From: Chrysoporthe austroafricana
Taxonomy: Eukaryota > Ascomycota > Sordariomycetes > Diaporthales > Cryphonectriaceae
Reading direction: 5' to 3'
DNA: 64,000 nucleotides
Assembly (NCBI GenBank): GCA_001051155.2
Contig: JYIP02000015.1
Coordinates: forward strand, 124,001-188,000
The notes beneath the pieces are model-generated. The model was given only the letters and a program-made list of their open reading frames with translations. It did not search any database and was not told the DNA's origin. The position numbers and the translations under genes were made by a program. Shown here in pieces: positions 1 to 10,056 of the stretch (positions are counted from its first letter, which is position 1; each line of letters starts with the position of its first letter).

Positions 1-2190
1 CTCGCGCTCGATCTTACGCGCCTCGCGGCCTTGGGGCCCGCCCGCGTGCTTGTCGGCGTCAACGCGCTGCTCCTCGACGCAGGTGAGCGTGCGCCAGCCC
101 AGCCTGTGGCCCAGGACGTCCTGGACGGACTCGGAGACCAGCATCCAGACCGGCGTGAGCTTCAGCTCCTTCTCGACGAACTTGACGAAGTCCTTGACGA
201 CCGTGTCGACCTGGGTCGGGTCGCAAAGCGGGTCGCCCGTGATCATCGCGAAGCGGTTCTCCTTGGTGACGTAGCCCACGGCCGCACCGGTCGACTTGTG
301 CCGCCAGATCTGGAAGCGCTCGTCGAGCCACGAGGTGTTGGTCGCGTCGCCGTAGTTGGCGATGAGCTTCTCGAGGGGCCACTCGTCGATGCCCATCGGA
401 CGCGGGTGCCTCGTGTCGCATTCCGGGTGCGGCAGGCGGGCGGACCGCTCGGGCAGCGACTTGGGGTCGCGGTGGAACAGCGTCGCGTAGCGCACGTCGA
501 CGAGCTGCAGCGTCCAGGCGAGGATGCGCTCGAGGCCCAGACCGGCACCGCCGTGCGGCGGGGCGCCGAGATCGAAGGCCTCGAGGTAAGCCTCCATGCC
601 GTCCTCAACCATGCCGGCCTGGCGCATGTTCTCGCGCAGCTCGGTGGCGTTATGGATGCGCTGCCCGCCGGAGCAGACCTCCTGGCCGCGGATGAAGATG
701 TCAAAGGAGTTGGTCCACTTGGGGTCATTGGGATCCTTGTGCGTGTAGAACGGCCGGGCGTTGGCAGGGAACTTGTCGAGGATGTAGTAATCCGTGTTGA
801 ACTTTTCCTTGACAAGCTCGCCGAGGCGGATCTCGTTGGCAGTCGAGAGGTCCTCCTCCTCGACATCGCGACCGTCGTCGCGCAGCATCTGCAGACCTTC
901 CGGGAAGGGGAGGATGAGGGTCTCGTCCAGCCAGACGAGGTCCTCGGAGGGCCACCGCTCGCGCACGACCTGAAGCTCGGGCATAGAATGGAGGGTGCGG
1001 AAGACCTGTTTCAGGAAGGTGTCGACTTCCATCATCACCTCGTGATAGTCCTTCTGGATTGCCATCTCGATGTCAAGCCCGGTGTACTCGGCAAGATGGC
1101 GCTTGGTGTTAGAGTTCTCCGCGCGGAAGACGGGGCCCACCTGAGAGAAACACTGTTAGCTGCCAACGTCCTGCCACAGAACGCGAGAGGGCCGGCCAAT
1201 GCTTACCTCGAACACCCTGCCGAAGTCGGCAGACACGGCCATCTGTTTGGCCAGCTGCGGGCTCTGGGCCAGGAAGGCCCGCCGACCAAAGTAGTTGACC
1301 TTGAACACCTCCGCCCCGCTCTCGGTGGCGGCAGGCTGCAGCTTGGGCGTCTGGATCTCGATGAAGTTGTCCTTCTCCAGCACCTCGCGGAACACCCTCG
1401 TGACCATGCTCCGGATGCGGAACAGGGCCTGGTTCGACGGGTGCCTGAGGTCGAGGATGCGGTTGTTCAGCCGCTGCTGGGTCGTCTCGGGCGGGTCATA
1501 GTTGTCAAAGGTGAGGTCGCGAGCCGGGTTGACGAGGTGGATCGAGTACACCTTGACCTCTAGGTCCTTGTACGTAGCGCTGCGGATCTCCTGCGGGGAC
1601 TTCTGCAGGACGCCGGTGACCTGGACCAGCGACTCGGGCTCGAGGCGCTGCACCCACTTGACGAAGTGCGGCGTGTCGTGCTGCAGCACGCCCTGGAGGG
1701 ACTGGGTCTGGTCGCGGAAGAGGAGGAAGTCCAGGTGCTTGGAGATGTTGCGCTGGTGGTGGATGCGCGCGCGGAAGGTCACCTCGTCGCCCTCCTTCTT
1801 CTCCGTCACCTCCGGGATGGTGAGCAGCTCCTTCGCGTCGGTGGCCCAGCCGTAGCGCGCCTGGGTCTCCTCGTCCTCCTCCATCATGGCGAGCTGGTCC
1901 TCGAGCTTCCGGCGCTCCTCGATCTCCTCGCGCTCCTTCTCCTGCCTGGCCGCCTTCTCCTCCTTGCGCGCCCGCCTCTCCTCGGTGCGGCGAGTGGCCT
2001 TGCCCGAGGCGCCAGCGCTGGTGTTGCTGGAGGCCGAGATGGAGCGGTCGCGGTCATCGCCCCAGCCGAGGCGGCTGAACCTGCTCCGCGAGGCCGAGGG
2101 CGACCGCTGTCCCTCGCGCTTCTCGTCCGTCCCATGGTCGATGCTCGACCTGGGGGAGATGGCGCTGACGAAGTTGTGCAGGGCCGTCAT
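1..2190 (-). CDS. erdS: Ergosteryl-3beta-O-L-aspartate synthase: AspRS-DUF2156 fusion (C-terminus beyond window)
   Basis: Two exons (2190-1207 and 1140-1) joined by a 66-bp intron with clean GTAAGC/CAG borders, giving 708 visible residues. Residues 1-120 are charged and coiled. About 135-240 is the OB-fold anticodon-binding domain. The class II catalytic core follows, with motif 2 (GPVFRAE, then RHLAEYTGLD) just after the splice junction and motif 3 (GLGLER, Arg533) near position 528. A normal cytosolic AspRS would stop soon after the LFHRDPKSLPE segment. Here the frame continues through a linker into a region with GAAVGYV and MITGDPLCDPTQ, typical of the start of DUF2156, the GNAT-like aminoacyl-tRNA transferase domain. 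This architecture is known in fungi as ErdS, which charges tRNA-Asp and transfers Asp to the 3beta-hydroxyl of ergosterol. Only about the first 100 residues of DUF2156 are in the window. Start chosen at the first ATG, 2190. A divergent hydrolase gene upstream supports the call. Confidence 0.86.
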
Positions 2191-4419
2191 GATTGCGGCT
2201 CTCTTCCCTGTCCGATCCGGTCTGTCTATACGGTTCTGGTTCTGCCCACCTGAGGTCGACTTGGATTTCTAATTGTTGGCGACTAAGCAGGACGAGACAG
2301 TTCCCATCTAGCGATGGACGAGGTGTGTAAGTAAGTAGGCGGGGCACGTGGAAGTATACGCAGGAGTGGGTATCAAAGGTAAAGCCAGAGAATCAAGCGG
2401 GTGACATGAGGTAGGGCGGGAAGACGTTACGCAGTGGGGACGGGTGAGGTGGTTTTAAAGACAAAAGCAAGAGGCGCGAGGGTCATGTATGGAGGTCTAT
2501 GGAATATGGTAGGTAGCGAAGGCCCTCTGGGTCCACCGGATGCTTCTCGGGTTGGTCGGGTTGATCTGGTTACGCTGCTGCTGACCTTGACCTTGTTTTC
2601 CCCGTATTCCATAGGACGCCCTCGGATCCTTGTCGCCAGGCGTCAGTGCAATATCAGATCGACCGCGGCAATAGTGCGTGTCCAGCCAGACAAACAGGCT
2701 GTGAGCGACGGCTGGGCTCCTTGCTGGCGACGAGCTACGTAGGCAGGCGGACAGGGCAGGGCAGGGCAGGGCTGGGAGCTCTGGCGATGAGGAATGTTGT
2801 GGCCGCGACCTGCGGCAACAAGTGGATCACTATGACGTTGACGTGGTGTAGTGCTCTGTCTGGGTCGCTCAGGTACGACGCGGCTACAGGTGCTTGTTTC
2901 GGCCCCAGGCCCTGGCCGAGGCGGCTAGTTCCGGTCCGGCGGGGCGCGAGAGAGGTCGAGAATCGTCGATGAGCAAACGATGCGGCGCATAGACGGAGCC
3001 TTTGTTCCTGACGACCCATAGTAAAAGTAGCGTGACGCTGGAGAGGCAGCCCACTCCGACATAGCCCGTACCCCACCTCCCGGCACGAGAGACGTGATTG
3101 AACAGGGACGTCTGTCGGCGCGCGAGCATCTGGACATCTGCACCTCTGGACATGGCGAGAGAGCCAGGCCTGCCAGCGCTTCACGATGCGCGAATAGTGG
3201 CCCCTCCCCGTACCAGCCGTGGTACCCAGAGCAGACGACCCGAGCGTGCCGTGCCACAAGCTCGGCCCTGAATTCTGATTCCCGCCGCGAGCGACTGTCA
3301 CCACCACGGGGCGGTTGGGGGGAGCCGGAGGAAACAAGGAAGCAGGCAAAGCAGAACGTCCGAAACGATGCCAAGGCGCGTGTTCGGCACATGCACGGCA
3401 TCGTCGCAAGTGTGTGGCTAGTGCCGGCAGCCATCGTGACAGCAGGAACGGAGGCAGCGGGAGGGTGCTGTGGCGACGGGCACTCTGGTCCAGCGCTAGC
3501 ATCGGCGCAGGCCAAGGCGAGGCGAGGCGGCGAGCTGCGAGCTGAATGTGAATGGTGAATGTGGGAGAGGTGGCGAGCGAGACTCTGCGGTACCGCCAGA
3601 GTACATGCAGCACGTGGGAGGACCGGCTGGGCTGCTGGCGAGCTGCCGCCGTCTCTCGCGTCTGCTGAGTCATCCGACGATGTCATCCCCAGGTTCCCTT
3701 CGCTTCGTCCCGAGAACCCCACCACGCTTAGTCCCACCCGGCCCCGCGAGGTCCCACGTAGACGTCAACCTGGCCCGTGCCCCCAACGGCGCCCGGAGGA
3801 CTGGGAACCTGTGACGTCACTGCATCCTCCTGCCAACTTGGCCTGCACCTCGCCGAGCAGTAGTGTGTGCTATACTGACTGGGTAGCGGCACTACTACGG
3901 TTAGGTGGTGTGTCAGTGGCTGCTGACGAGCCCTCCACGCGTGTACCTGCGCTGCTGTGGGATCTTGTCTCTTAGATCTTGTCCAACACGCTCAGCAGGG
4001 GATGATCAGGGGACGATCAGGGGAGAGATGGTCAGGTCCAGCTGCCTCTTGCGCTGCCCTGGCCGTGCTCCTTGGGCGCTCAACCTGATGGGCCTCTCTA
4101 ACGATCTCTCTCCCACACAGCCAGTACCCTCGATCCAGATTCCTTATCTCCTCTTCCCCTGGAGACCACTACCATGTGGCTGTTTCTCCGTGAACCTGAC
4201 TATCGTGACCTTACATGACGTACCCCCCCCCCCCAGCAGCAGCACCCACCCAGATTCCCCCCTCATAAACACCGATCTCGACCCTATGTCCTCCAAGGCT
4301 GCCGATCTATAATCACAACCACGACCGCCGCCGCCGCCATAGCCGACCTACAGCCTTAGTCCCTCCTGAGCTCGTCAGCGGCCCACAGAAAACCGACACA
4401 TTTCCGCACCTCGGGCACC
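2191..4419. promoter_or_regulatory. Long divergent intergenic region between erdS and the hydrolase gene
   Basis: These 2.2 kb separate the start codons of two head-to-head genes and must hold both promoters and 5' leaders. I found no protein family in any frame; the longer open frames here look like GC-rich chance reading. Visible landmarks are an AGGGC tandem run near 2752-2772, a perfect 10-bp palindrome at 3811-3820 containing the ATF/CREB core, a C13 homopolymer near 4226, and pyrimidine-rich sequence from about 4120 to 4419, which looks like a fungal core promoter and leader for the plus-strand gene. Confidence 0.6.
3811..3820. promoter_or_regulatory. CRE-like bZIP palindrome
   Basis: The sequence GTGACGTCAC is a perfect palindrome around TGACGTCA, the classic ATF/CREB binding site used by fungal stress bZIP factors such as Atf1/AtfA. 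It lies about 600 bp upstream of the hydrolase ATG and 1.6 kb from the erdS ATG. A second ACGTC half-site lies near 3760. Function is inferred from the motif alone. Confidence 0.45.
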
Positions 4420-6114
4420 ATGTCAGAGACCGCCGTCGAGCCCCTGGGCCAGCAACCCGACCCGCTCGAGGAGGCCCGCGACGCCATCAACGAGCCCTCC
4501 ACCGACGTCTACCACAACCCGCGAGAGTCCTCCTCCCGCATGGGCCTCGAGGCCCGCGCGTACGCCTACAGGGCGGGGGCCTCCCTGGCCTTCGGCATGG
4601 GCAATATGGTGGCCCCCGCCGTCCCCTCGCCGCAGAAGACCATCTACCTCGACTCAACCTTCTCGAAAAAATACAGCGGGAGGGACAAGATACGCGCATA
4701 CGTCTGGACGCCCGACAGGCCGCGGGTGGGCTCGCGAAAGAGCAGCAGGGAGAGCGTGCGGAGCCTGAAGAAGGAGGAGAGGAGGGAGAGGAAGGAGGAG
4801 AAGAAGCGGATGAAGAGGGAGAAGAAGGAGGAGGGAAAGGGGGAGAAGACCGGTGAGGATACCGACGGCCTGACGACGCCCTCGCTGTCCCGTGTTTCCT
4901 CCAAGGCATCCATCCCAGACGACGAGACCCCCGTCGGTGACGCCGTCGCCGGGAAGAAGAGGCCGTCCACGCTGTCCCGCCTGTCCTCGCGGCTCTCGAA
5001 CAAGTCCTCAAGGTCCCTCAAGTCGACGCTGTCCAGGTCCAAGTCCTCCCTCTCCCTGGGCTCTACGCCCTCCGCATCTCAGACCGACATCAACCCCATG
5101 GACAAGATCCCCTCTCTCCTTACGCCGCAGGCCGACCCGCGGTCGCGCCGGCCCGCCGTGATCAACTTCCACGGCGGCGGCTTCGTGCTCGGCCAGGGCA
5201 CGGACGACGGGCGGTGGGCAATGGCCGTCATGCAGGCGCTGGGCGCCGTCGTCTTCTCCGTCGAGTACAGGCTCGCGCCGAGCTACCCGTTCCCGACCCC
5301 CGTGGAGGACTGCGCGGACGCCGTGCTGCAGATCTGGAGGCGCGCCGACGAGTTCTGGATCGACCGGGACAAGATCATCCTCTCCGGATTCTCGGCGGGC
5401 GGCACGCTGGCGCTGGCGAGCTGGGTGCTGCTCGCGGACTACAAGCGGTGGGGCTACGACCTCAAGCCGGACCCGAACTTCGCCGGGGACACAGCCAGGC
5501 CCTCCGCGGGCGGGCAGGACGGGCAGGACGGGGCGCGGGACCCCGACGTCCCCCACGCCGCCGGGCTGATGCTCTTCTACCCGCTCCTCGACTGGACGCA
5601 GTCCCGCCCGCGCAAGCGCCTCACCTGCTCCCGGCCCGAGCTCACCCTCGGCCGCTCCCTGACGGACCTCTTCGACGCGTCCTACCTCTACCCCTACGAC
5701 GAGGTCAAGTCCCAGCTCGACAACCCCCTCCTCTCCCCGGGCCTCATGCCCGACGACCTGCTGGACAGGCTGCCGCCCGTGCAGCTGTGCCTGTGCGAGT
5801 ACGACATGCTGCTCGCCGAGGGGCGGCGGTTCCACGAGCGTCTGCAGGCAAGGAAGAAGCAGGCGGGCGCGCGGGAGGTCGAGGGCGCCAAGCACGCGTG
5901 GGACAAGCCCAGCGGGCTGCTGTACAGCCCGCCCGAGAGCATGGGCACGGAGTACGGTGAGGCGGTGCGCGTGATGGCGGGGTGGATCGGGCGCGAGGAG
6001 GGCAACGGGAGCGGGGAGGACCTCGCGCAGAGGGTGAGGCAGAGGGAGGAGAACGGAAAGAACCGGCACCCGGACGCTCTAGTTGTCCCTGTAGATGGAG
6101 GGGTGCATCCGTGA
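4420..6114 (+). CDS. erdH: Alpha/beta hydrolase (HSL family), probable ergosteryl-aspartate hydrolase
   Basis: A single-exon gene of 564 residues starting at CACCATG. The catalytic set of the hormone-sensitive lipase family is complete: oxyanion motif HGGGF (251-255), nucleophile elbow GFSAGG with Ser325, Asp462 in CEYDMLL, and His492 in EGAKHAW. Between the N-terminal cap (up to about 105) and the core lies an insert: a Lys/Glu/Arg-rich run at about 116-146 and a Ser-rich stretch at about 155-225, probably disordered and open to phosphorylation. No signal peptide is seen, so it is probably intracellular. The gene is head-to-head with the AspRS-DUF2156 fusion. In fungi with ErdS, a hydrolase named ErdH removes Asp from the ergosteryl ester, and adjacency suggests this is that enzyme. 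The hydrolase class is secure; the exact substrate is inference. The alternative is a general esterase. Confidence 0.75.
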   Translation: MSETAVEPLGQQPDPLEEARDAINEPSTDVYHNPRESSSRMGLEARAYAYRAGASLAFGMGNMVAPAVPSPQKTIYLDSTFSKKYSGRDKIRAYVWTPDRPRVGSRKSSRESVRSLKKEERRERKEEKKRMKREKKEEGKGEKTGEDTDGLTTPSLSRVSSKASIPDDETPVGDAVAGKKRPSTLSRLSSRLSNKSSRSLKSTLSRSKSSLSLGSTPSASQTDINPMDKIPSLLTPQADPRSRRPAVINFHGGGFVLGQGTDDGRWAMAVMQALGAVVFSVEYRLAPSYPFPTPVEDCADAVLQIWRRADEFWIDRDKIILSGFSAGGTLALASWVLLADYKRWGYDLKPDPNFAGDTARPSAGGQDGQDGARDPDVPHAAGLMLFYPLLDWTQSRPRKRLTCSRPELTLGRSLTDLFDASYLYPYDEVKSQLDNPLLSPGLMPDDLLDRLPPVQLCLCEYDMLLAEGRRFHERLQARKKQAGAREVEGAKHAWDKPSGLLYSPPESMGTEYGEAVRVMAGWIGREEGNGSGEDLAQRVRQREENGKNRHPDALVVPVDGGVHP

Positions 6115-6950
6115 TAGACGATAGACGACCCACGCGCTTTTGAGAGGTCTGCGTCGTGTGTTTTCGATGGCTTCGGCGCATGGAATGATGTTCGCGAGAG
6201 GACAGCGCATAGAAGTAGACTTAGAATCAGCATCCGTCTTGCCCTTGATCTTCTGATGGCCGCCCTTCTGGCTCACGATGGTATGCAATTAACGACATGC
6301 TAGCCAACATCTGGACCGATGATCAATCCGAAAATGAAACAAAATTGGAAAGAAACATATGCAAGCGCCGCAACGGGGACGGGTTCATTACTGTGAAACG
6401 CATAGTCTCGCCTCCTCGGTGCCAAGCATATTAGCCAGCGCGCGCTCACGATGACTCCTTCAATCTTGTTCAGCGCCCCCTTTTCCACATTTGCAGTGAT
6501 CGATAGTCCCGCGGTTCCTCTCTTAACATCCATATTATTCGCACTTGTGGATGACTTCCCTGGCCTGACTGTGCATCTAGCTCATTTCCTTGGGTCCTCA
6601 TCAGCACGAGCAGATACAATAGATACTGTGGACATTTCTGCGGTGGCCTACCGGATGCGCTGAGATCTCGGAAGTTATCTAGCCCACCTGAACCTATTCA
6701 CCCCATGGACCGTGACATTACATAGATTGCACATAATATGGTTAAATACCGAGAGCTTTCCTGACCGGATTCGTATCCCGGTACGCCAAGTAGCGGCCCC
6801 GGAGGCTGAGATTCCGCCAGAGATCTCAACTCCGGATCGCAGAAATATAAATTTATAATGACCTCGCATGTCCCCTGGCCCAGTGACTCCTGACCTCTCA
6901 TGCGTATCCTACACCTACACTAGTGGGCCCGGCAAGTCCACGCAGCGACC
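6115..6950. other. Intergenic region with promoter of the cip1-like gene
   Basis: No supported gene. The stretch is AT-richer than its neighbours and carries the 3' end of the hydrolase transcript and the upstream region of the secreted Cip1-like gene. The only clear element is a TATA box near 6846. Confidence 0.5.
6846..6852 (+). promoter_or_regulatory. TATA box upstream of cip1-like gene
   Basis: TATAAAT stands in an AT-rich patch about 100 bp before the ATG at 6951, the usual distance for a strongly inducible fungal gene encoding a secreted plant-biomass protein. Assignment rests on motif and position. Confidence 0.45.
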
Positions 6951-7783
6951 ATGCTCCGCCGAACCGCCCTCCTCGCCCTCGCGGCGGCGGGCGTGATCCC
7001 CCCGTCCCTCGCCCAGATCTCAGACGACTTCGAGGGCGGCTGGAACCAGACCGAGTGGCCCATCTACGCGCCCGACTGCAACCAGGGCGGCAGCGTGACG
7101 CTCGACAGCACCACGGCGCACAGCGGCACGAACTCGATCAGGGTGGACGGCGCGGGCGGGTATTGCGGCCACATCTTCTTCGGGACGACGCAGGTGCCCA
7201 CCGGCGATGTTTACGTGCGGACCTGGCTGTGAGTCTACCTCCCTTCTGCCTCCCTCCTCGCCCTACTCGCGCTCGCCCCGTGGCTACGGTGGGGAAACGC
7301 GACACATAGCTGAACCCCCCTTCCAGAAAGGCGACCACCGCCCTCGGGCCCGACCACGTCTCCTTCATCACGCACCCGGACGCCGCCCAGGGGACTGGCA
7401 AGCACCTGCGCATCGGCGGGCAGTCTTCGATACTGATGTACAACCGCGAGTCCGACGACGCGACGCTGCCGGACCTGAGCCCGCAGGGCATCGCGACGTC
7501 CGAGGCCCTGCCCGCGGGGAGCTGGGAGTGCTTTGAGTACCACCTGGGCACGGACGGGACCATCGAGACGTGGCTGAACGGGGCCGCGATTGCGGGCCTC
7601 ACCGTGGGGCCGGGCATCACGAACGCGAACGCCCAGGGGTGGTCGAGGGAGACGTACGTCCCGGAGATCACGGGGGTGTATTTCGGGTGGGAGAGCTACG
7701 GGGGCGCCACGAACACGTTCTGGTATGACGATGTCGCTGTCGCGTCGACGAGGGTGGGCTGCAACGCTACTGCTGCGAGGTGA
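6951..7783 (+). CDS. cip1: Secreted Cip1-like protein without a cellulose-binding module
   Basis: Two exons (6951-7228, 7327-7783) with a 98-bp intron, 244 residues. Residues 1-22 form a signal peptide ending in SLA. The mature protein starts with ISDDFEGGW and contains APDCNQGG, YCGHIFFGTTQVP, HLRIGGQS, YNRESDDATLPDLSP and CFEYHLGTDGTIETWLNG. These segments match the catalytic-like core of Cip1, a protein co-secreted with cellulases by Trichoderma and related by fold to polysaccharide lyases. Cip1 of Trichoderma ends in a Ser/Thr-rich linker and a family 1 cellulose-binding module; this protein stops at VGCNATAAR, just after the core. It should act outside the cell on plant cell walls, but the true substrate of the family is not settled. 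Splicing keeps the frame at LKATTALG. Confidence 0.88.
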
Positions 7784-8145
7784 CCATCGAGGGCGTAAAC
7801 AGAGCGGGGACGTGTCGATGGGTTTCTGGTAGATACTTAGCATATTAAATGAGAATGTGTACATGTGTGTGCCGGGTGACGTCGACTTCATCTGCCGTAA
7901 AGATCCTCCGAGGCTAATATGTTACCAGGAGTGCAACTGTGCCCAAGAGAAGACTAAAAAAATGCGTTCGAAATACTGTAGACCGCCGTGGCAATGCGCA
8001 GTCAAAATCAATCTCTTTCTTCTTTTCCTGTGCAAGGTTCCTTCTCATACACCAAAGCGCCGCTCATATGCTTCAAGTCTAGAAACTTCAACTCTTGAGG
8101 TCTCGTCTCGTCTTGTTTCTTTTAACAACAACTTCTCATCCCATC
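7784..8145. other. Short convergent intergenic region
   Basis: The 3' ends of the cip1-like gene and the amino acid transporter gene face each other here. AT-rich sequence with no coding signal; probably two 3' UTRs. Confidence 0.5.
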
Positions 8146-10056
8146 TCACAAGAAGCTGCTCACGATCGTAATAGCAGTCGTATAAATCATTCCCACCATA
8201 CCCAACACCATCATTCCCACATCCAAGGCCTTCTCCCTCCTCGTGGTCGCCACAGCACGATAGTGCAGGAAAGGCGGATACACATACACCAGCGGGACGC
8301 AAGCCACGCTCCCAATGAGCGCAACAAATCGATCCAGATTCGCACTCCCGCCGATACTGATCCCACAGCAGAGCACAACCAGGGAAGTCCTGAAGAAGTT
8401 TTTCTTCCACTTGGTCCACAGATCCTTCTTCCCGCTCCGGTGCCCGAAGATCTTGCCCTCAAGGATCCGCATCGCCGGGAACAGCTGCACGGGATTGCCT
8501 ATCAGCACGGCGAGCGCGTAGATAAACTGCACCGCATTGACGAGTTTTGAGGACTGTGGAAAGTTGTTGATGACCTCGATCTGCGTGCGCGAGCCAAATG
8601 TGGCGTAACACATCGCACCGACGGAGGTGAAGATACACGTGATGATGAGCATGACGACCCCGAGGAGCGGCTCGAAGTGCTCTGGGCGGCGCATCGACGC
8701 ATGGATGGGGATGATGAGGCCGATGCCCTCGAAGGTGAAGATTGAGGCGCCGATGGTGAGGGTGTACGCAGCCGGGTTGAAGAGCTTGACTGAGGGGTCT
8801 ATACCGCGTGTGGATAGGGCAGCGATATCGTAGTTCCAGATGTAGATCAGACCGATGAGGATGAACACGTCAGCGAGGGTGGCAGCGAAGCCTAGCTTGC
8901 TGATGTCCCGGATGAAGCTCAGAGGGATGAGCAAGACAGCCTGCAAGGCGATCAAGGCCTTGGTGCTAAGCGGATTCGAACCATGTGTGATGGCCGTCAG
9001 GAACGAGCCCCAGTTGTCTGCAACGAACACCAGCCCCGTGCATACGAAACCAAGCTGCGACAGCGTGATGCTCGCGAGGATCACAGACCGCATCTTGTCC
9101 CCCGCAATCGTCTGCCCGATGTCGCCATAGGAGCCGCCCACCGCGGTGCGGCACCTGAGCAGCAGGTGGAAGGCCCACATCGAGATGGCCGCCACAGACA
9201 CCAGGCAGAGCGACGAGAAGAGGATCCCGCCGTTGTTGAAGGCTTTGGGAAGGAACATGATGCCCGTCCCGATGAAGGCCTTGAGCAGGGTGAAGAAGGT
9301 CTTTGCCGTGCCCGCATCGCCCTGCCTCATGGCGCGCGAGGACTTGCGGCGCATGAGAGGGCGGCGGCGCCGCACGAGAGGGCTCGTCTCATCTGGTTCC
9401 CGGCCGTCCTGGTCAGGTTCCCCAGGCGTGGCCTCGTCGTCCGTCGTGAGCTCGGAGGACTCGTCCACGTCGGAGTCGGCGAGGTCCTCGCCTGCGAAAG
9501 AGCCGTACAGGTCGAGGAACTCGACGAAGTTCCGTGTCACCGGGATGCTCGCGCCGCCGGAGAAGCCGGAGCGGGCCCGCTTCTGCCGCTCCAGGACGTG
9601 GTGCCGGCGGAAGCCTTGCGGCCCGTTGATCTCCGCGGCGGTCATCTCGTCGTCTGAACGCAGCAGATCCGGGGTAGAGGTTCGTTGCGGGTGGGAGAAG
9701 GTCATGGCGCGGTGCAGGCTGGCCTTGACGGGGATCTTAAAGAGATCACGATGAATATCGCCGCCCTGCAGGCGGAGGGAGGACCCTCCCTGCAGGTCGT
9801 TCTGGGCATCCTCGTTGTTGTTGTTGTTGTTGTTGTTGCTGCTGCGTCCGCCTGGGCCTGCCTCGGTGTCGGCTCCTGCAGCAGGGCCGACACCGTCGAA
9901 GCCCTCGAAGGCCGCCGTGTAGCCCGAGGGAAGATGGTCTACGATGACGGAGGCCATGCGCTGCTGCTCATCCTCCCTGGGGTTGGGAGTGCCGCTGTGG
10001 AGCTGCTCTAGCAGGTCCTGCTGGAACGCAGACGGCGTGTCCTGGTGCGAAGCCAT
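8146..10056 (-). CDS. Vacuolar amino acid transporter, AVT3/AVT4-like (AAAP family)
   Basis: A 636-residue protein without introns. Residues 1 to about 245 are a hydrophilic N-terminal tail with an eight-Asn run (a GTT microsatellite near 9813-9838 on the plus strand), acidic patches such as DSDVDESSELTTDDE, and basic stretches. The membrane part starts with AKTFFTLLKAFIGTGIMFLPKAFNNGG, the hallmark first helix of the AVT3/AVT4 branch, shown here only as family signature. About ten more hydrophobic helices follow, ending at VSSFL. This family exports neutral amino acids from the vacuole to the cytosol by proton antiport or symport. The long acidic N-terminal tail is usual in fungal Avt3/Avt4. 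The exact substrate cannot be read from sequence. Confidence 0.87.
   Translation of the reverse strand: MASHQDTPSAFQQDLLEQLHSGTPNPREDEQQRMASVIVDHLPSGYTAAFEGFDGVGPAAGADTEAGPGGRSSNNNNNNNNEDAQNDLQGGSSLRLQGGDIHRDLFKIPVKASLHRAMTFSHPQRTSTPDLLRSDDEMTAAEINGPQGFRRHHVLERQKRARSGFSGGASIPVTRNFVEFLDLYGSFAGEDLADSDVDESSELTTDDEATPGEPDQDGREPDETSPLVRRRRPLMRRKSSRAMRQGDAGTAKTFFTLLKAFIGTGIMFLPKAFNNGGILFSSLCLVSVAAISMWAFHLLLRCRTAVGGSYGDIGQTIAGDKMRSVILASITLSQLGFVCTGLVFVADNWGSFLTAITHGSNPLSTKALIALQAVLLIPLSFIRDISKLGFAATLADVFILIGLIYIWNYDIAALSTRGIDPSVKLFNPAAYTLTIGASIFTFEGIGLIIPIHASMRRPEHFEPLLGVVMLIITCIFTSVGAMCYATFGSRTQIEVINNFPQSSKLVNAVQFIYALAVLIGNPVQLFPAMRILEGKIFGHRSGKKDLWTKWKKNFFRTSLVVLCCGISIGGSANLDRFVALIGSVACVPLVYVYPPFLHYRAVATTRREKALDVGMMVLGMVGMIYTTAITIVSSFL
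9813..9841. repeat. GTT/AAC trinucleotide repeat inside the transporter gene
   Basis: About nine perfect GTT units on the plus strand encode the poly-Asn run in the cytosolic tail of the AVT-like protein. The repeat keeps the frame, so length changes would only alter the number of Asn residues. Confidence 0.8.

Noticed and set aside
31..1563. A 510-codon open frame on the plus strand over the AspRS fusion
   Set aside because: It is the antisense of a GC-rich gene whose minus-strand product has class II synthetase motifs and a spliced intron; the plus frame has no domain.
2735..3737. Minus-strand frames of 270-312 codons in the erdS-erdH gap
   Set aside because: Two overlapping frames of Arg/Pro/Ser-rich chance composition, no domain, no intron logic.
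5008..6069. 353-codon minus-strand frame over the hydrolase
   Set aside because: Antisense shadow of the hydrolase; composition only.
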